A stretch of DNA of 7,646 nt from Chloroflexota bacterium (GCA_013694795.1 JACDBS010000187.1:1-7646); one strand, 5' to 3'. Shown: positions 1-5,649, numbered from the stretch's first letter. Notes: generated from the sequence alone by a model not told the origin. A program made the numbers and translations.

Positions 1-986
1 CGTCGGCGCCGGCCGTGCTCCAGATCCGAGGTGCGCGGGATGCTGCGCGGGTACTCCGCCGGACGGCGCGGCACGAAGGCCAGGATCCAGGAGAGGAGGG
101 TCAGGACGCCGTGCCCGATGGCGGTCCTGGCCCCTTCCGCTGCGTCGCCGGCGTGATGCAGCCCGCGACCGATGGCGTCGGCCAGGGGCACGGGGCTCTG
201 GTCGGGCAGGCCGGCGAACGGCTCCGCAGGGCGTACCGGCTCGAGATGGTGCGTGCTCGCGGTGGCGGCCAACTGGTCGATCTCGATCGCCAGCATGCCG
301 TCGGACCCCGTGCCGCCACGGATCGCAAAGACCTGCTGGAGGTGCTCGACCGCCTGCGACGGGCGCATCTCGGCCAGGGACCGCTTGAGCTCATCGACCC
401 CGACGGTCTGCGCGAAGTGACGGCTGACGAGGCCGATGCGGTCGCCCGTGGCCAGCGCACCGTGCCACGTGTAGGGCTCCACCTCCAACGCCTCTCCCAG
501 GCTGGCGGCCACTCGCCGGCGTCGAATGCGCGGATCCTCCTCCGTAACCGCGGGCGGGGGCGGCACCTCGTACATCCGGCCGTCGCGGACGACCACAGCG
601 CTGGCCGGGCCGAGCTTGGCCACGTGCGCCTCCCGCCCGAGCACGACCATGGCCACGATGCTGACGCCCGAGCGGTGCGGGATGGCCAGCCGGCGACGTC
701 CGTGGTAGAGGCGCCGGTTGCCGGCGGAGAGCGCCTTCGAGAGCGCGACGAGCACGCCGGCCGACAGGTCGTAGTAGTAGTCGGTCCGGATCGCCTCGAG
801 CACCTCGCTTGCGGCCCTGGCGAGGCGCGGATTGCCACCGGTGAGCTGGGCCAGGAGGAAGAGGCTGCCCTTCGTTCGCGCCTGGGCCCCCACCGCCGGG
901 TCGTGGAACGCAACCACGTCGAATGCATCGGCTGGCCGCTCCTCGGCGGACGGCAGTCCAATCCTGGTCGCGAAGCGGTTCGTCAT
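1..986 (-). CDS. PP2C-like protein, probable pseudophosphatase (3' end outside window)
   Basis: An uninterrupted minus-strand frame runs from ATG at 986 to the window edge, giving 328 residues with no stop. The composition looks truly coding (mixed hydrophobic core, few Arg/Ser runs), unlike the overlapping antisense frames. The layout resembles a PP2C Ser/Thr phosphatase: GSLFLLAQLTGG (about 40-51) sits where families have the DGMGG metal motif, GVSIVAMVVLGREAHVAKLGPASAVVVRDG (107-136, shown in part) where GTT...GDSR lies, SLGEALEV (162-169), then GDRIGLVSRHF (181-191) in place of GD..LLCSDGL, and GGTGSDGMLAIEI (224-236) near the DN.T site. The acidic metal ligands therefore seem replaced, so phosphatase activity is doubtful. 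Residues 291-306 are hydrophobic and could be a membrane segment followed by a basic stretch. It lies 53 bp after the DUF721 gene and has its own promoter. Coding status is well supported; the family call is by motif pattern only. Confidence 0.75.
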   Translation of the reverse strand, partial: MTNRFATRIGLPSAEERPADAFDVVAFHDPAVGAQARTKGSLFLLAQLTGGNPRLARAASEVLEAIRTDYYYDLSAGVLVALSKALSAGNRRLYHGRRRLAIPHRSGVSIVAMVVLGREAHVAKLGPASAVVVRDGRMYEVPPPPAVTEEDPRIRRRRVAASLGEALEVEPYTWHGALATGDRIGLVSRHFAQTVGVDELKRSLAEMRPSQAVEHLQQVFAIRGGTGSDGMLAIEIDQLAATASTHHLEPVRPAEPFAGLPDQSPVPLADAIGRGLHHAGDAAEGARTAIGHGVLTLLSWILAFVPRRPAEYPRSIPRTSDLEHGRRR

Positions 987-1025
987 GGCTGGCCCGGGAT
1001 AGCTGGTGTTGCGTACCTGCACCCG

Positions 1026-1055
1026 ATTATAGGTCCGGCTCAGGCCGCTCCTCGA
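1026..1055 (-). promoter_or_regulatory. Putative sigma-70-type promoter for the PP2C-like gene
   Basis: On the minus strand a perfect TATAAT lies at 1031-1026. With an 18-bp spacer, TCGAGG (1055-1050, 3 of 6 matches to TTGACA) is the best -35 candidate. Transcription would begin near 1019, leaving a leader of about 33 nt before the ATG at 986. An in-frame GTG at 1022 is too close to the -10 element to be the start. The -10 overlaps no gene, but the -35 lies in the 3' end of the DUF721 gene. This suggests the PP2C-like gene can be expressed separately from dnaN-recF. Confidence 0.5.
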
Positions 1056-1378
1056 CCCACCGATACGGCCATTGCCCGCAACTCAATGGTCGCCCCCGGC
1101 CGACCCTTCATGCGCTGGTTCACGGCCCAGACGAGCGCCTCGCCGCGCAGGGTGAGCTCCTGGGCGAGCATCGCGTCCGACGCCTCGACATGCGCCGTAC
1201 CTTGGCTCACCCGCGTCACGCGGCTGGTGAAGGGCCCGCGCTCGAGGCGTCCTTCGGCCATCACCTCGGTCCACGCCAGCCGCACCTGCGCCAGCGCCAG
1301 TTGCTCCGCGGCGCCCGGGCCCATGGAGGCCGCGAGGGCCTTCTGGACGACGACGCCAGCCTCGTCCCGGCCGCTCAC
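1040..1378 (-). CDS. DUF721 / DciA-like protein
   Basis: A 112-residue protein starting at GTG 1378. The start is chosen because its GTGA overlaps the recF stop TGA by 4 bp, the usual sign of translational coupling, and because the upstream in-frame extension to 1723 is only antisense-looking low-complexity sequence inside recF. The DUF721 pattern is visible: an N-terminal helix (VVVQKALAASMG, 9-20), the conserved tryptophan W36 in RLAWTEVM, a short beta segment (TAHVEASDAMLAQEL, 61-75) and a final helix with N87 (WAVNQRM). DUF721 proteins follow recF in actinobacteria and many other phyla, and DciA members of the family act with the replicative helicase DnaB. A helicase-loading role here is inferred from family and position, next to dnaA-dnaN-recF. 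Family call good, exact function less certain. Confidence 0.8.
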   Translation of the reverse strand: MSGRDEAGVVVQKALAASMGPGAAEQLALAQVRLAWTEVMAEGRLERGPFTSRVTRVSQGTAHVEASDAMLAQELTLRGEALVWAVNQRMKGRPGATIELRAMAVSVGRGAA

Positions 1379-2544
1379 GAGGCGCGCTCCAGGCGGCCGT
1401 CCGAGATGCGCCAGATGGCCGCATCTCGCAGTCGAGCGGGCTGCATGGCGGCGGGGTCGGTGGTGGTCACGATCACCTGGCCGCGGCCAACCAGCAGCTC
1501 CGACAACCGTGCAGCACGCTCCGGGTCGAGCTCGCTGAAGACATCGTCCAGGAGGACGATCGGCCGTGGTCCGTTGACACCGAGCAGATCCGTCTCGGCC
1601 AGCTTCATGGCCAGGATGATGGTGCGCTGCTGCCCCCGGCTGGCGTGCGCCGCTACATCGCGCCCCGCGAGGCCGGCGCGCAGGTCGTCGCGCTGGGGCC
1701 CGACCAGACTCATGCCATTCCATGCCTCTCGCTGGCGGACCTCGGCGATCCTGCGGCGGTAGGCCTCTACCAGCTCGATGTCGGTCGGTACTCGCTCGGA
1801 CGGTACGACGCGCTGCGACCAGGCCTCCTTGAGACTGTCCGCGTACGTGAGCGTGACCGAGGCGCCGCGCTCGGCGGGTACGGCGACCGCGTCATGCAGC
1901 GGGCCGATGCGCTCCCCGAGATCCCGCACAACCTCCAGCCGCGCGCGCATCACTCGCGCTCCGACCTGCGCCAACTGCTCGTCCCAGAACGCCAGGCTGT
2001 CGAGCGTCGCCTCCTCCGCACGGATGGCACGTAGCAGCGCGTTCCGCTGAGCGAGGATGCGGGTCACCTCGACCAGGTCCCGCGCCGCGCGCCGGTCGCG
2101 CTGGGCGCCGATGCCATCGAGGAAGCGGCGCCGGTCCGAAGGCGATCCGACCAGGAGCAGCATCTCCTCCGGCCGGAAGAGCACCGAGCGAGCGGTCTCG
2201 GCGACGGTCGACGGTCGGCGTGGCACGCCGTTGACGGTCAGGCGCTTGCGGATACCGGCGGGGGGCGGCGCTCCGGGCAGCACCAGCTCGAGCGTCGCTC
2301 CTCCCGCCGCCGTGCCTCCGCCCAGCTCCAGTCGGACGCGCCCGAAGCTCGCGCCGTGCCGAACCAGGTCGGCCTCGACCGTTGCACGGTGTGAATGGCC
2401 GGTGATCGAGACGTGGATCGCCTCCAGCAGGTTCGTCTTGCCCGTCCCGTTCGGGGCGACGATGATGGTCAGGCCGGGATCGGGTAGCAGCTCGGCGGCC
2501 ACGTAGCTGCGGAAGTCGGTGAGTACGAGCCGCGTCAGTTCCAT
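1375..2544 (-). CDS. recF: RecF, DNA replication/repair SMC-like ATPase
   Basis: RecF binds single-strand gaps and, with RecO and RecR, helps load RecA at stalled forks. From ATG 2544 the protein is 389 residues, normal for the family, and begins MELTRLVLTDFRSY, matching the typical RecF N-terminus. The Walker A site is at 30-37 (APNGTGKT, with Ala where the first Gly usually is), the LVGPQRDDL segment precedes the signature SRGQQ at about 302-306, and Walker B (PIVLLDDVFSELD) is at about 328-340. It follows dnaN by 46 bp. An in-frame ATG at 2583 would add 13 Ala/Ser-rich residues (MALRAAASAASAT) and lies only 7 bp after the dnaN stop with a weak AGG upstream, so this longer start cannot be excluded. 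The stop overlaps the next gene's GTG. Confidence 0.95.
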   Translation of the reverse strand: MELTRLVLTDFRSYVAAELLPDPGLTIIVAPNGTGKTNLLEAIHVSITGHSHRATVEADLVRHGASFGRVRLELGGGTAAGGATLELVLPGAPPPAGIRKRLTVNGVPRRPSTVAETARSVLFRPEEMLLLVGSPSDRRRFLDGIGAQRDRRAARDLVEVTRILAQRNALLRAIRAEEATLDSLAFWDEQLAQVGARVMRARLEVVRDLGERIGPLHDAVAVPAERGASVTLTYADSLKEAWSQRVVPSERVPTDIELVEAYRRRIAEVRQREAWNGMSLVGPQRDDLRAGLAGRDVAAHASRGQQRTIILAMKLAETDLLGVNGPRPIVLLDDVFSELDPERAARLSELLVGRGQVIVTTTDPAAMQPARLRDAAIWRISDGRLERAS

Positions 2545-2550
2545 CGTGGC

Positions 2551-2568
2551 GCTCGCGGCGCTCGCGGC
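2551..2568. repeat. Two tandem copies of a 9-bp unit at the dnaN/recF junction
   Basis: GCTCGCGGC occurs at 2551-2559 and again at 2560-2568. The repeat lies between the two possible recF starts and would code for the alternating Ala/Ser of the longer N-terminus. It most likely arose by slippage in GC-rich DNA, and its presence favours the shorter RecF start at 2544. Confidence 0.6.
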
Positions 2569-2590
2569 GGCGCGCAGCGCCATGGTCAAC

Positions 2591-3721
2591 CTAGGACGCG
2601 GTGCGCACCGGCATGATGACGTGGACGTAATCATCCTTGCCGATGCCGCGGATGACGCCCGTCGCCAGCGGGCCGGACAGCTCGAGGACGGCCGCGTCCG
2701 CGCCGAGCGCACTGAGCACGTCGATCAGGTAGCGGGCGTTGAAGGCGATGGAGGTCGGCGAGCCCTCGATGGCGGCCTCGACCGTATCGGCGTTGTCGCC
2801 GACGTCGGCGGCATGAGCGGTGATGGCCACGCCGGTGGCATCCCCATTCTCGCCGCCCAGCTCGATCTTCACGATGTTGGCGCTGTCGCGCGCGAAGATG
2901 CTGGCCCGCCGCGTCCCGGCCAGGAACGATTCGCGGTCGATGACGGCACGCGAGCTGTGCGAAGTCGGGATGACCGGCTCGTAGTTGGGGAACTGACCTT
3001 CGATCAGGCGGCTGACGAGGTCGATTCCCTCGAGGTGGAACAGGACCTGGCTCTTGTTCGGGGTCACCGTGATCTCGATGGGCGCCTCCGCATCGGGCAG
3101 GACCCGTATGAGCTCCGCGTACGATCGGCCGGGCACCACGATCACCATCTCCGGCGAGACCGGCTTATCGAGCTTCACCGTCCGCACCGCGATCCGGTAG
3201 TTGTCCGCGGCGGCCAGGGTCATTGTGTCGCCGTTCAGCCTGGTCAGCACGCCAGTCAGAATCGGCCGGCTCTCGTCCGAGGCTGCCGCGAACACGACCT
3301 CGCCCAGCGCCTCGCGCAGAACGCGCGCGTCCACGCTGGTCGCCGGTGCCTCGCCGATGGCCGCGACGACCGGAAACTCATCGGCCTCGATGCCCTTGAT
3401 GCTCGAGCGGTTGTTGCCGCAGGTCAGCTTCAGCGTGCGGTCCTTCGCTGAGAGGACCAGGTCGATCCTCTGGTTCGGCAACGAGGTGACGAGATCGGTC
3501 AGCAGCTTGGCCGGCACCGTGATCTCGCCCTCCTCGGCGACCTTGCCCGGTACCCAGCAGTTGATCCCGATCTCCAGGTTGGTCGCCGTCAGCTTGAGGC
3601 CGGAGCTCTCCGTCTTGAGCAGCACGTTTGCCAGCACCGGCAGGGTGGCACGGCTGCTCACCGCGCGGCTGACTGTCTGGAGCCCGCGCGCCAGGTTCTC
3701 CTGCATTACCGAGACATTCAT
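2591..3721 (-). CDS. dnaN: DNA polymerase III sliding clamp, beta subunit
   Basis: The beta clamp forms a ring around DNA that tethers polymerase III and other repair proteins. The protein has 376 residues, the usual length, built from three roughly equal clamp domains (about 1-120, 121-250, 251-376). It begins MNVSVMQENLARGLQTVSRAV with ATLPVLANVLL and ends DDYVHVIMPVR, close to the YLIMPMR ending typical of the family. The start at 3721 is preceded at 4-nt spacing by GAGGT (3730-3726), a good Shine-Dalgarno sequence; M6 is a weaker alternative. It is the first gene after the origin on the minus strand, with recF immediately downstream. Confidence 0.98.
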   Translation of the reverse strand: MNVSVMQENLARGLQTVSRAVSSRATLPVLANVLLKTESSGLKLTATNLEIGINCWVPGKVAEEGEITVPAKLLTDLVTSLPNQRIDLVLSAKDRTLKLTCGNNRSSIKGIEADEFPVVAAIGEAPATSVDARVLREALGEVVFAAASDESRPILTGVLTRLNGDTMTLAAADNYRIAVRTVKLDKPVSPEMVIVVPGRSYAELIRVLPDAEAPIEITVTPNKSQVLFHLEGIDLVSRLIEGQFPNYEPVIPTSHSSRAVIDRESFLAGTRRASIFARDSANIVKIELGGENGDATGVAITAHAADVGDNADTVEAAIEGSPTSIAFNARYLIDVLSALGADAAVLELSGPLATGVIRGIGKDDYVHVIMPVRTAS

Positions 3722-3725
3722 GCCG

Positions 3726-3733
3726 ACCTCATC
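3726..3733 (-). promoter_or_regulatory. Ribosome binding site of dnaN
   Basis: The minus-strand sequence GATGAGGT (3733-3726) lies 4 nt before the dnaN ATG and includes GAGGT, complementary to the 16S rRNA tail. It is the clearest Shine-Dalgarno site in the window and fixes the dnaN start at 3721. Confidence 0.7.
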
Positions 3734-3743
3734 TGCTCATCCG

Positions 3744-3752
3744 TTATCCACG
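3744..3752 (+). promoter_or_regulatory. DnaA box (TTATCCACG, 8/9)
   Basis: TTATCCACG differs from TTATCCACA only at the last base. It lies 22 bp upstream of the dnaN start codon, so bound DnaA could also affect dnaN expression. Confidence 0.7.
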
Positions 3753-3808
3753 GATCCTCTCGATGTCTCTATCGGTTTCCCGTAAGGATACTCACCCGTC
3801 GTCGTCCC

Positions 3809-3817
3809 TAGTAGGCG
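3809..3817 (-). promoter_or_regulatory. Candidate DnaA-trio (CTACTA) with GC spacer, possible unwinding site
   Basis: Read on the minus strand, the two adjoining DnaA boxes (3835-3818) are followed by a 3-bp CGC spacer (3817-3815) and then CTACTA (3814-3809). The complement reads 3'-GATGAT-5', the DnaA-trio repeat described for Bacillus subtilis, where DnaA moves from boxes onto single-stranded DNA. Only two trios are clear; the following GGG ACG ACG ACG is a poor continuation. Order and direction fit the known arrangement, but the motif is short enough to be chance. Confidence 0.4.
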
Positions 3818-3835
3818 TGTGGACGATGTGGACAA
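3818..3835 (-). promoter_or_regulatory. Two directly adjoining DnaA boxes
   Basis: On the minus strand TTGTCCACA (3835-3827, 8/9 to the E. coli consensus and identical to the actinobacterial form) is followed without a gap by TCGTCCACA (3826-3818, 7/9). Head-to-tail boxes with no spacing favour cooperative DnaA binding and filament growth toward dnaN. Confidence 0.7.
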
Positions 3836-3873
3836 GAGCCTCATTACCGATCTCAACGGAGCGCCCGATCCTC

Positions 3874-3882
3874 TGCGGATAA
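3874..3882 (-). promoter_or_regulatory. DnaA box (TTATCCGCA, 8/9)
   Basis: The plus strand reads TGCGGATAA, so the minus strand has TTATCCGCA, one mismatch from consensus. It overlaps one of the more AT-rich patches of the region (GGATAAATAACC). Confidence 0.6.
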
Positions 3883-3947
3883 ATAACCGTAGATGGTGGA
3901 TCGCCCTGCCCACGCTGCGCATGGACGGGGGAGAATTCACCGATGTG

Positions 3948-3956
3948 TGTGGATGA
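3948..3956 (-). promoter_or_regulatory. DnaA box (TCATCCACA, 8/9)
   Basis: The plus strand reads TGTGGATGA, giving TCATCCACA on the minus strand with one mismatch. It is the last minus-oriented box before the orientation switches. Confidence 0.6.
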
Positions 3957-3962
3957 AGCCTA

Positions 3963-3980
3963 CCCACCCGGCTCGGTGGG
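3963..3980. repeat. Small hairpin within oriC
   Basis: CCCACC (3963-3968) pairs perfectly with GGTGGG (3975-3980) around a 6-nt loop. It lies exactly where DnaA boxes change from minus to plus orientation (3956 and 3989). No T-tract follows on either strand, so a terminator is unlikely. Confidence 0.45.
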
Positions 3981-3988
3981 CGCCCCGA

Positions 3989-4038
3989 TTGTCCACACCC
4001 GGCCCGAGATATCCACCAGATCAGGCCACTTATCCACC
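3989..4038 (+). promoter_or_regulatory. Three same-direction DnaA boxes about two helical turns apart
   Basis: TTGTCCACA (3989-3997, 8/9), ATATCCACC (4009-4017, 7/9) and TTATCCACC (4030-4038, 8/9) all read on the plus strand. Their starts are 20 and 21 bp apart, so they face the same side of the helix. This regular array lies next to the dnaA 3' end and probably forms the second arm of the initiator complex. Confidence 0.7.
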
Positions 4039-4050
4039 GAAGGCGTCATT

Positions 4051-4072
4051 TCCGGTGCCGACGACCACCGGA
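4051..4072 (-). terminator. Stem-loop directly after the dnaA stop codon
   Basis: TCCGGTG (4051-4057) and CACCGGA (4066-4072) form a perfect 7-bp stem with an 8-nt loop, starting at the base next to the dnaA stop (4075-4073). Position suggests transcription termination or 3'-end protection of dnaA mRNA, which would keep dnaA transcripts out of oriC. The missing T-tract makes intrinsic termination uncertain. Confidence 0.4.
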
Positions 4073-5416
4073 TCACTCGGAGTAGATCATCTCCCGCACC
4101 GCACTGATCTCGCGCCGCATCTCCTCATTCTCGCTCAGCTCTCTCGCGATCTTGTCGCAGGCGTGGAGCACGGTCGAGTGGTCGCGCCCACCCAGCTCGG
4201 CGCCGATGCGCAGCAGGCTGATGTCGGTTTCCTCGCGGATGAGGAACATCGCGATCTGGCGCGGGACGACGATGACGCGGTCGCGCTTGCTGGACCGCAA
4301 CTGGTCGAGATTGACCCCGTAGTAGTCGGCCACGGCGCGCACGATGCGCTGCGGCGTGATCGACTTCTTGCGTGGGTTGTACATGACATTGCTGAGCACG
4401 GCGGAAGCGAGCTCGATGTTCACAGGCATCCCGCTCATGCTGGCGTAGGCGACGACCCGGTTCAGGGCACCCTCCAGCTCGCGGACGTTGCTCACCACCT
4501 TGCGCGCGATGAACTCGATCACCTCGGAAGGGATGAGGTGGAGCTGGTCCTCCGCCTTGGAGCGCAGGATGGCGATGCGGGTCTCGAGGTCCGGCGGCGT
4601 GAGGTCGGCGATGAGGCCCCACTCGAAGCGGCTGCGCAGCCGTTCCTCCAGGGTGGTGATCGCCTTCGGCGGTCGGTCGGATGACAGGACGACCTGCTTG
4701 CCGGCCTCGTGAATGGTGTTGAACGTGTGAAAGAACTCTTCCTGGGTGCGCTCGCGGTCGGCGATGAACTGGATGTCATCGATGAGCAGCACGTCGATGC
4801 GCCGATATCGGTTACGGAAATCCTCCATCTTCTGCTCGCGGATCGAGTTGATGAAGTCGTTGGTGAACTTTTCGCTCGTCGCGTACAGGATCCGCTTGCG
4901 GGGGAACTTCGCCGCCACCGCGTTTCCGATGGCGTGCATGAGGTGGGTCTTGCCGAGGCCCACGCCGCCGTACAGGAAGAGCGGGTTGTAGGCGTGGCCC
5001 GGGCGTTCCGCGACCGACAGCGCCGCCGCGTGCGCCAGGCGGTTGGCCGAGCCGACGATGAAATTGCTGAAGGTGTATCGGCTGTTCAGGTTGAGCGTGT
5101 TGCCGCCGGCGCTGAGAGGCGGCATGGCGACCTGCGCCTCCTCGTCGACCTGCTGGGGCACAGGGCCGGAGGCATCGGCGACAACGAACTCCACCTGGAC
5201 CGATCCGCCAACGACGCGCGCCAGGGTCTGGCTGATCAGTGGCCGGTATCGGTTGTCCAGCCAGTCACGAGCGAAGCCGTTGGGCGCCGAGATGCGGTAT
5301 CGGTTGTCCTCGATCTCGACGAGCTGTGTGTCCTTGAGCCAGGTCTCGAAATTTGCCGGGGAGAGAGAGACCTGCAGCTCGCCGAGGGCGGCGCGCCACA
5401 CCTGCTTCGCTTCCAT
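4073..5416 (-). CDS. dnaA: Chromosomal replication initiator DnaA
   Basis: DnaA binds DnaA boxes, opens the origin and helps recruit the helicase. The protein is 447 residues from ATG 5416. Domain I (about 1-80) contains VWRAALGELQ and FETWLKDTQL; domain II is a short linker (about 81-107). The AAA+ domain III (about 108-320) begins YTFSNFIVGSANRLAHAA, has Walker A GGVGLGKT at 150-157, Walker B VLLIDD at 209-214 and the LEERLRSRFEWGL segment at about 257-268. Domain IV ends the protein with the DNA-binding signature GGRDHSTVLHA at 409-419. The upstream extension to 5695 would overlap rpmH and both promoters and is not protein-like. A TTG at 5419 directly before the ATG has better spacing (8 nt) to GGAG and could be the real start. 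It is transcribed toward oriC, the opposite direction to a fork leaving oriC through it. Confidence 0.98.
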   Translation of the reverse strand: MEAKQVWRAALGELQVSLSPANFETWLKDTQLVEIEDNRYRISAPNGFARDWLDNRYRPLISQTLARVVGGSVQVEFVVADASGPVPQQVDEEAQVAMPPLSAGGNTLNLNSRYTFSNFIVGSANRLAHAAALSVAERPGHAYNPLFLYGGVGLGKTHLMHAIGNAVAAKFPRKRILYATSEKFTNDFINSIREQKMEDFRNRYRRIDVLLIDDIQFIADRERTQEEFFHTFNTIHEAGKQVVLSSDRPPKAITTLEERLRSRFEWGLIADLTPPDLETRIAILRSKAEDQLHLIPSEVIEFIARKVVSNVRELEGALNRVVAYASMSGMPVNIELASAVLSNVMYNPRKKSITPQRIVRAVADYYGVNLDQLRSSKRDRVIVVPRQIAMFLIREETDISLLRIGAELGGRDHSTVLHACDKIARELSENEEMRREISAVREMIYSE

Positions 5417-5527
5417 CAATCGAGGTACTCCGAGCCAATCTGCGGGTGCTGCCAGCAAGGGCGAATGAGTCCGCCTCCGGAGCCAGATCGGACGAAAAAT
5501 GGAGCGGTCCGGGCCGGGGGTCGGGCA

Positions 5528-5557
5528 ACTATAGCAGTGCCTCAAACGACCCGGCAA
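5528..5557 (-). promoter_or_regulatory. dnaA promoter
   Basis: Minus strand: TTGCCG (5557-5552, 4/6) and TATAGT (5533-5528, 5/6) separated by 18 bp, with TGC directly before the -10, an extended -10 element. Predicted transcription start is near 5521, giving a leader of roughly 105 nt. The -35 is separated from the divergent rpmH -35 by only 4 bp, so the two promoters likely compete or are co-regulated. Confidence 0.65.
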
Positions 5558-5561
5558 CGAT

Positions 5562-5570
5562 TTGACCACA
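5562..5570 (+). promoter_or_regulatory. DnaA-box-like site over the rpmH -35
   Basis: TTGACCACA matches TTATCCACA at 7 of 9 positions and TTGTCCACA at 8 of 9. It covers the rpmH -35 and ends 4 bp from the dnaA -35, so DnaA binding could repress both promoters. Many bacteria autoregulate dnaA this way. The match could also simply reflect the shared TTGAC of the -35 element. Confidence 0.35.
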
Positions 5571-5591
5571 CCCCCCGCGCGCCGGTAGAAT
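5562..5591 (+). promoter_or_regulatory. rpmH operon promoter
   Basis: Plus strand: TTGACC (5562-5567, 5/6) and TAGAAT (5586-5591, 5/6) with an 18-bp spacer. Transcription would begin near 5598, leaving a leader of about 96 nt before rpmH. This is one of the best sigma-70-type promoters in the window, as expected for a ribosomal protein gene. Confidence 0.7.
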
Positions 5592-5618
5592 CGCGCATCA
5601 GAGCGAGACGGGCGCGCA

Positions 5619-5637
5619 GGCTGGCGAAACGCCAGCC
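5619..5637 (+). repeat. Perfect hairpin in the rpmH leader
   Basis: GGCTGGCG (5619-5626) and CGCCAGCC (5630-5637) form an 8-bp perfect, GC-rich stem with an AAA loop, about 20 nt after the predicted start of transcription and 57 nt before rpmH. No U-tract follows. It may stabilise the mRNA 5' end or act as a binding site or attenuator for the operon. Confidence 0.55.
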
Positions 5638-5649
5638 GTTCGTGTGTGA

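Larger units (their letters stand above)
3722..4072. other. oriC: Probable chromosomal replication origin (oriC) between dnaA and dnaN
   Basis: This 351-bp stretch has no credible gene. It holds about eight sequences matching the DnaA box TTATCCACA at 7 or 8 of 9 positions: plus strand at 3744, 3989, 4009 and 4030; minus strand at 3818-3826, 3827-3835, 3874-3882 and 3948-3956. None is perfect; two are TTGTCCACA, the form usual in high-GC actinobacterial origins. A CTACTA motif abuts the tandem minus-strand boxes. Relatively AT-rich patches occur around 3765-3795 and 3875-3895. Position between dnaA and dnaN is a standard oriC location. No clear dnaN promoter could be picked out within it. Confidence 0.9.

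Noticed and set aside
101..961. Minus-strand frame of 286 codons
   Set aside because: Same strand as the PP2C-like gene but in another frame; the translation is Arg/Ser/Pro-rich with no motif, whereas the frame starting at 986 is protein-like throughout.
15..1538. Long plus-strand open frame of 507 codons
   Set aside because: It lies antisense to the PP2C-like, DUF721 and recF genes, has Arg/Gly/Ala-rich low-complexity translation, no recognisable domain, and crosses three gene boundaries. Long antisense frames are common in GC-rich DNA.
2545..2712. N-terminal extension of recF to 2712
   Set aside because: It would overlap dnaN by 122 bp and adds Arg/Ser-rich sequence with no RecF similarity. 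The 13-residue extension from 2583 remains possible.
3895..3903. GGTGGATCG as another DnaA box
   Set aside because: Only 6 of 9 positions match; kept out of the box list.
3737..3967. Minus-strand frame of 76 codons inside oriC
   Set aside because: The translation (MGRLHPHTSVNS...) shows no family pattern, spans several DnaA boxes and the trio-like site, and has no good ribosome binding site.
3963..3980. Hairpin in oriC as an intrinsic terminator
   Set aside because: No T-tract on either strand and it is more than 90 bp from the dnaA stop.
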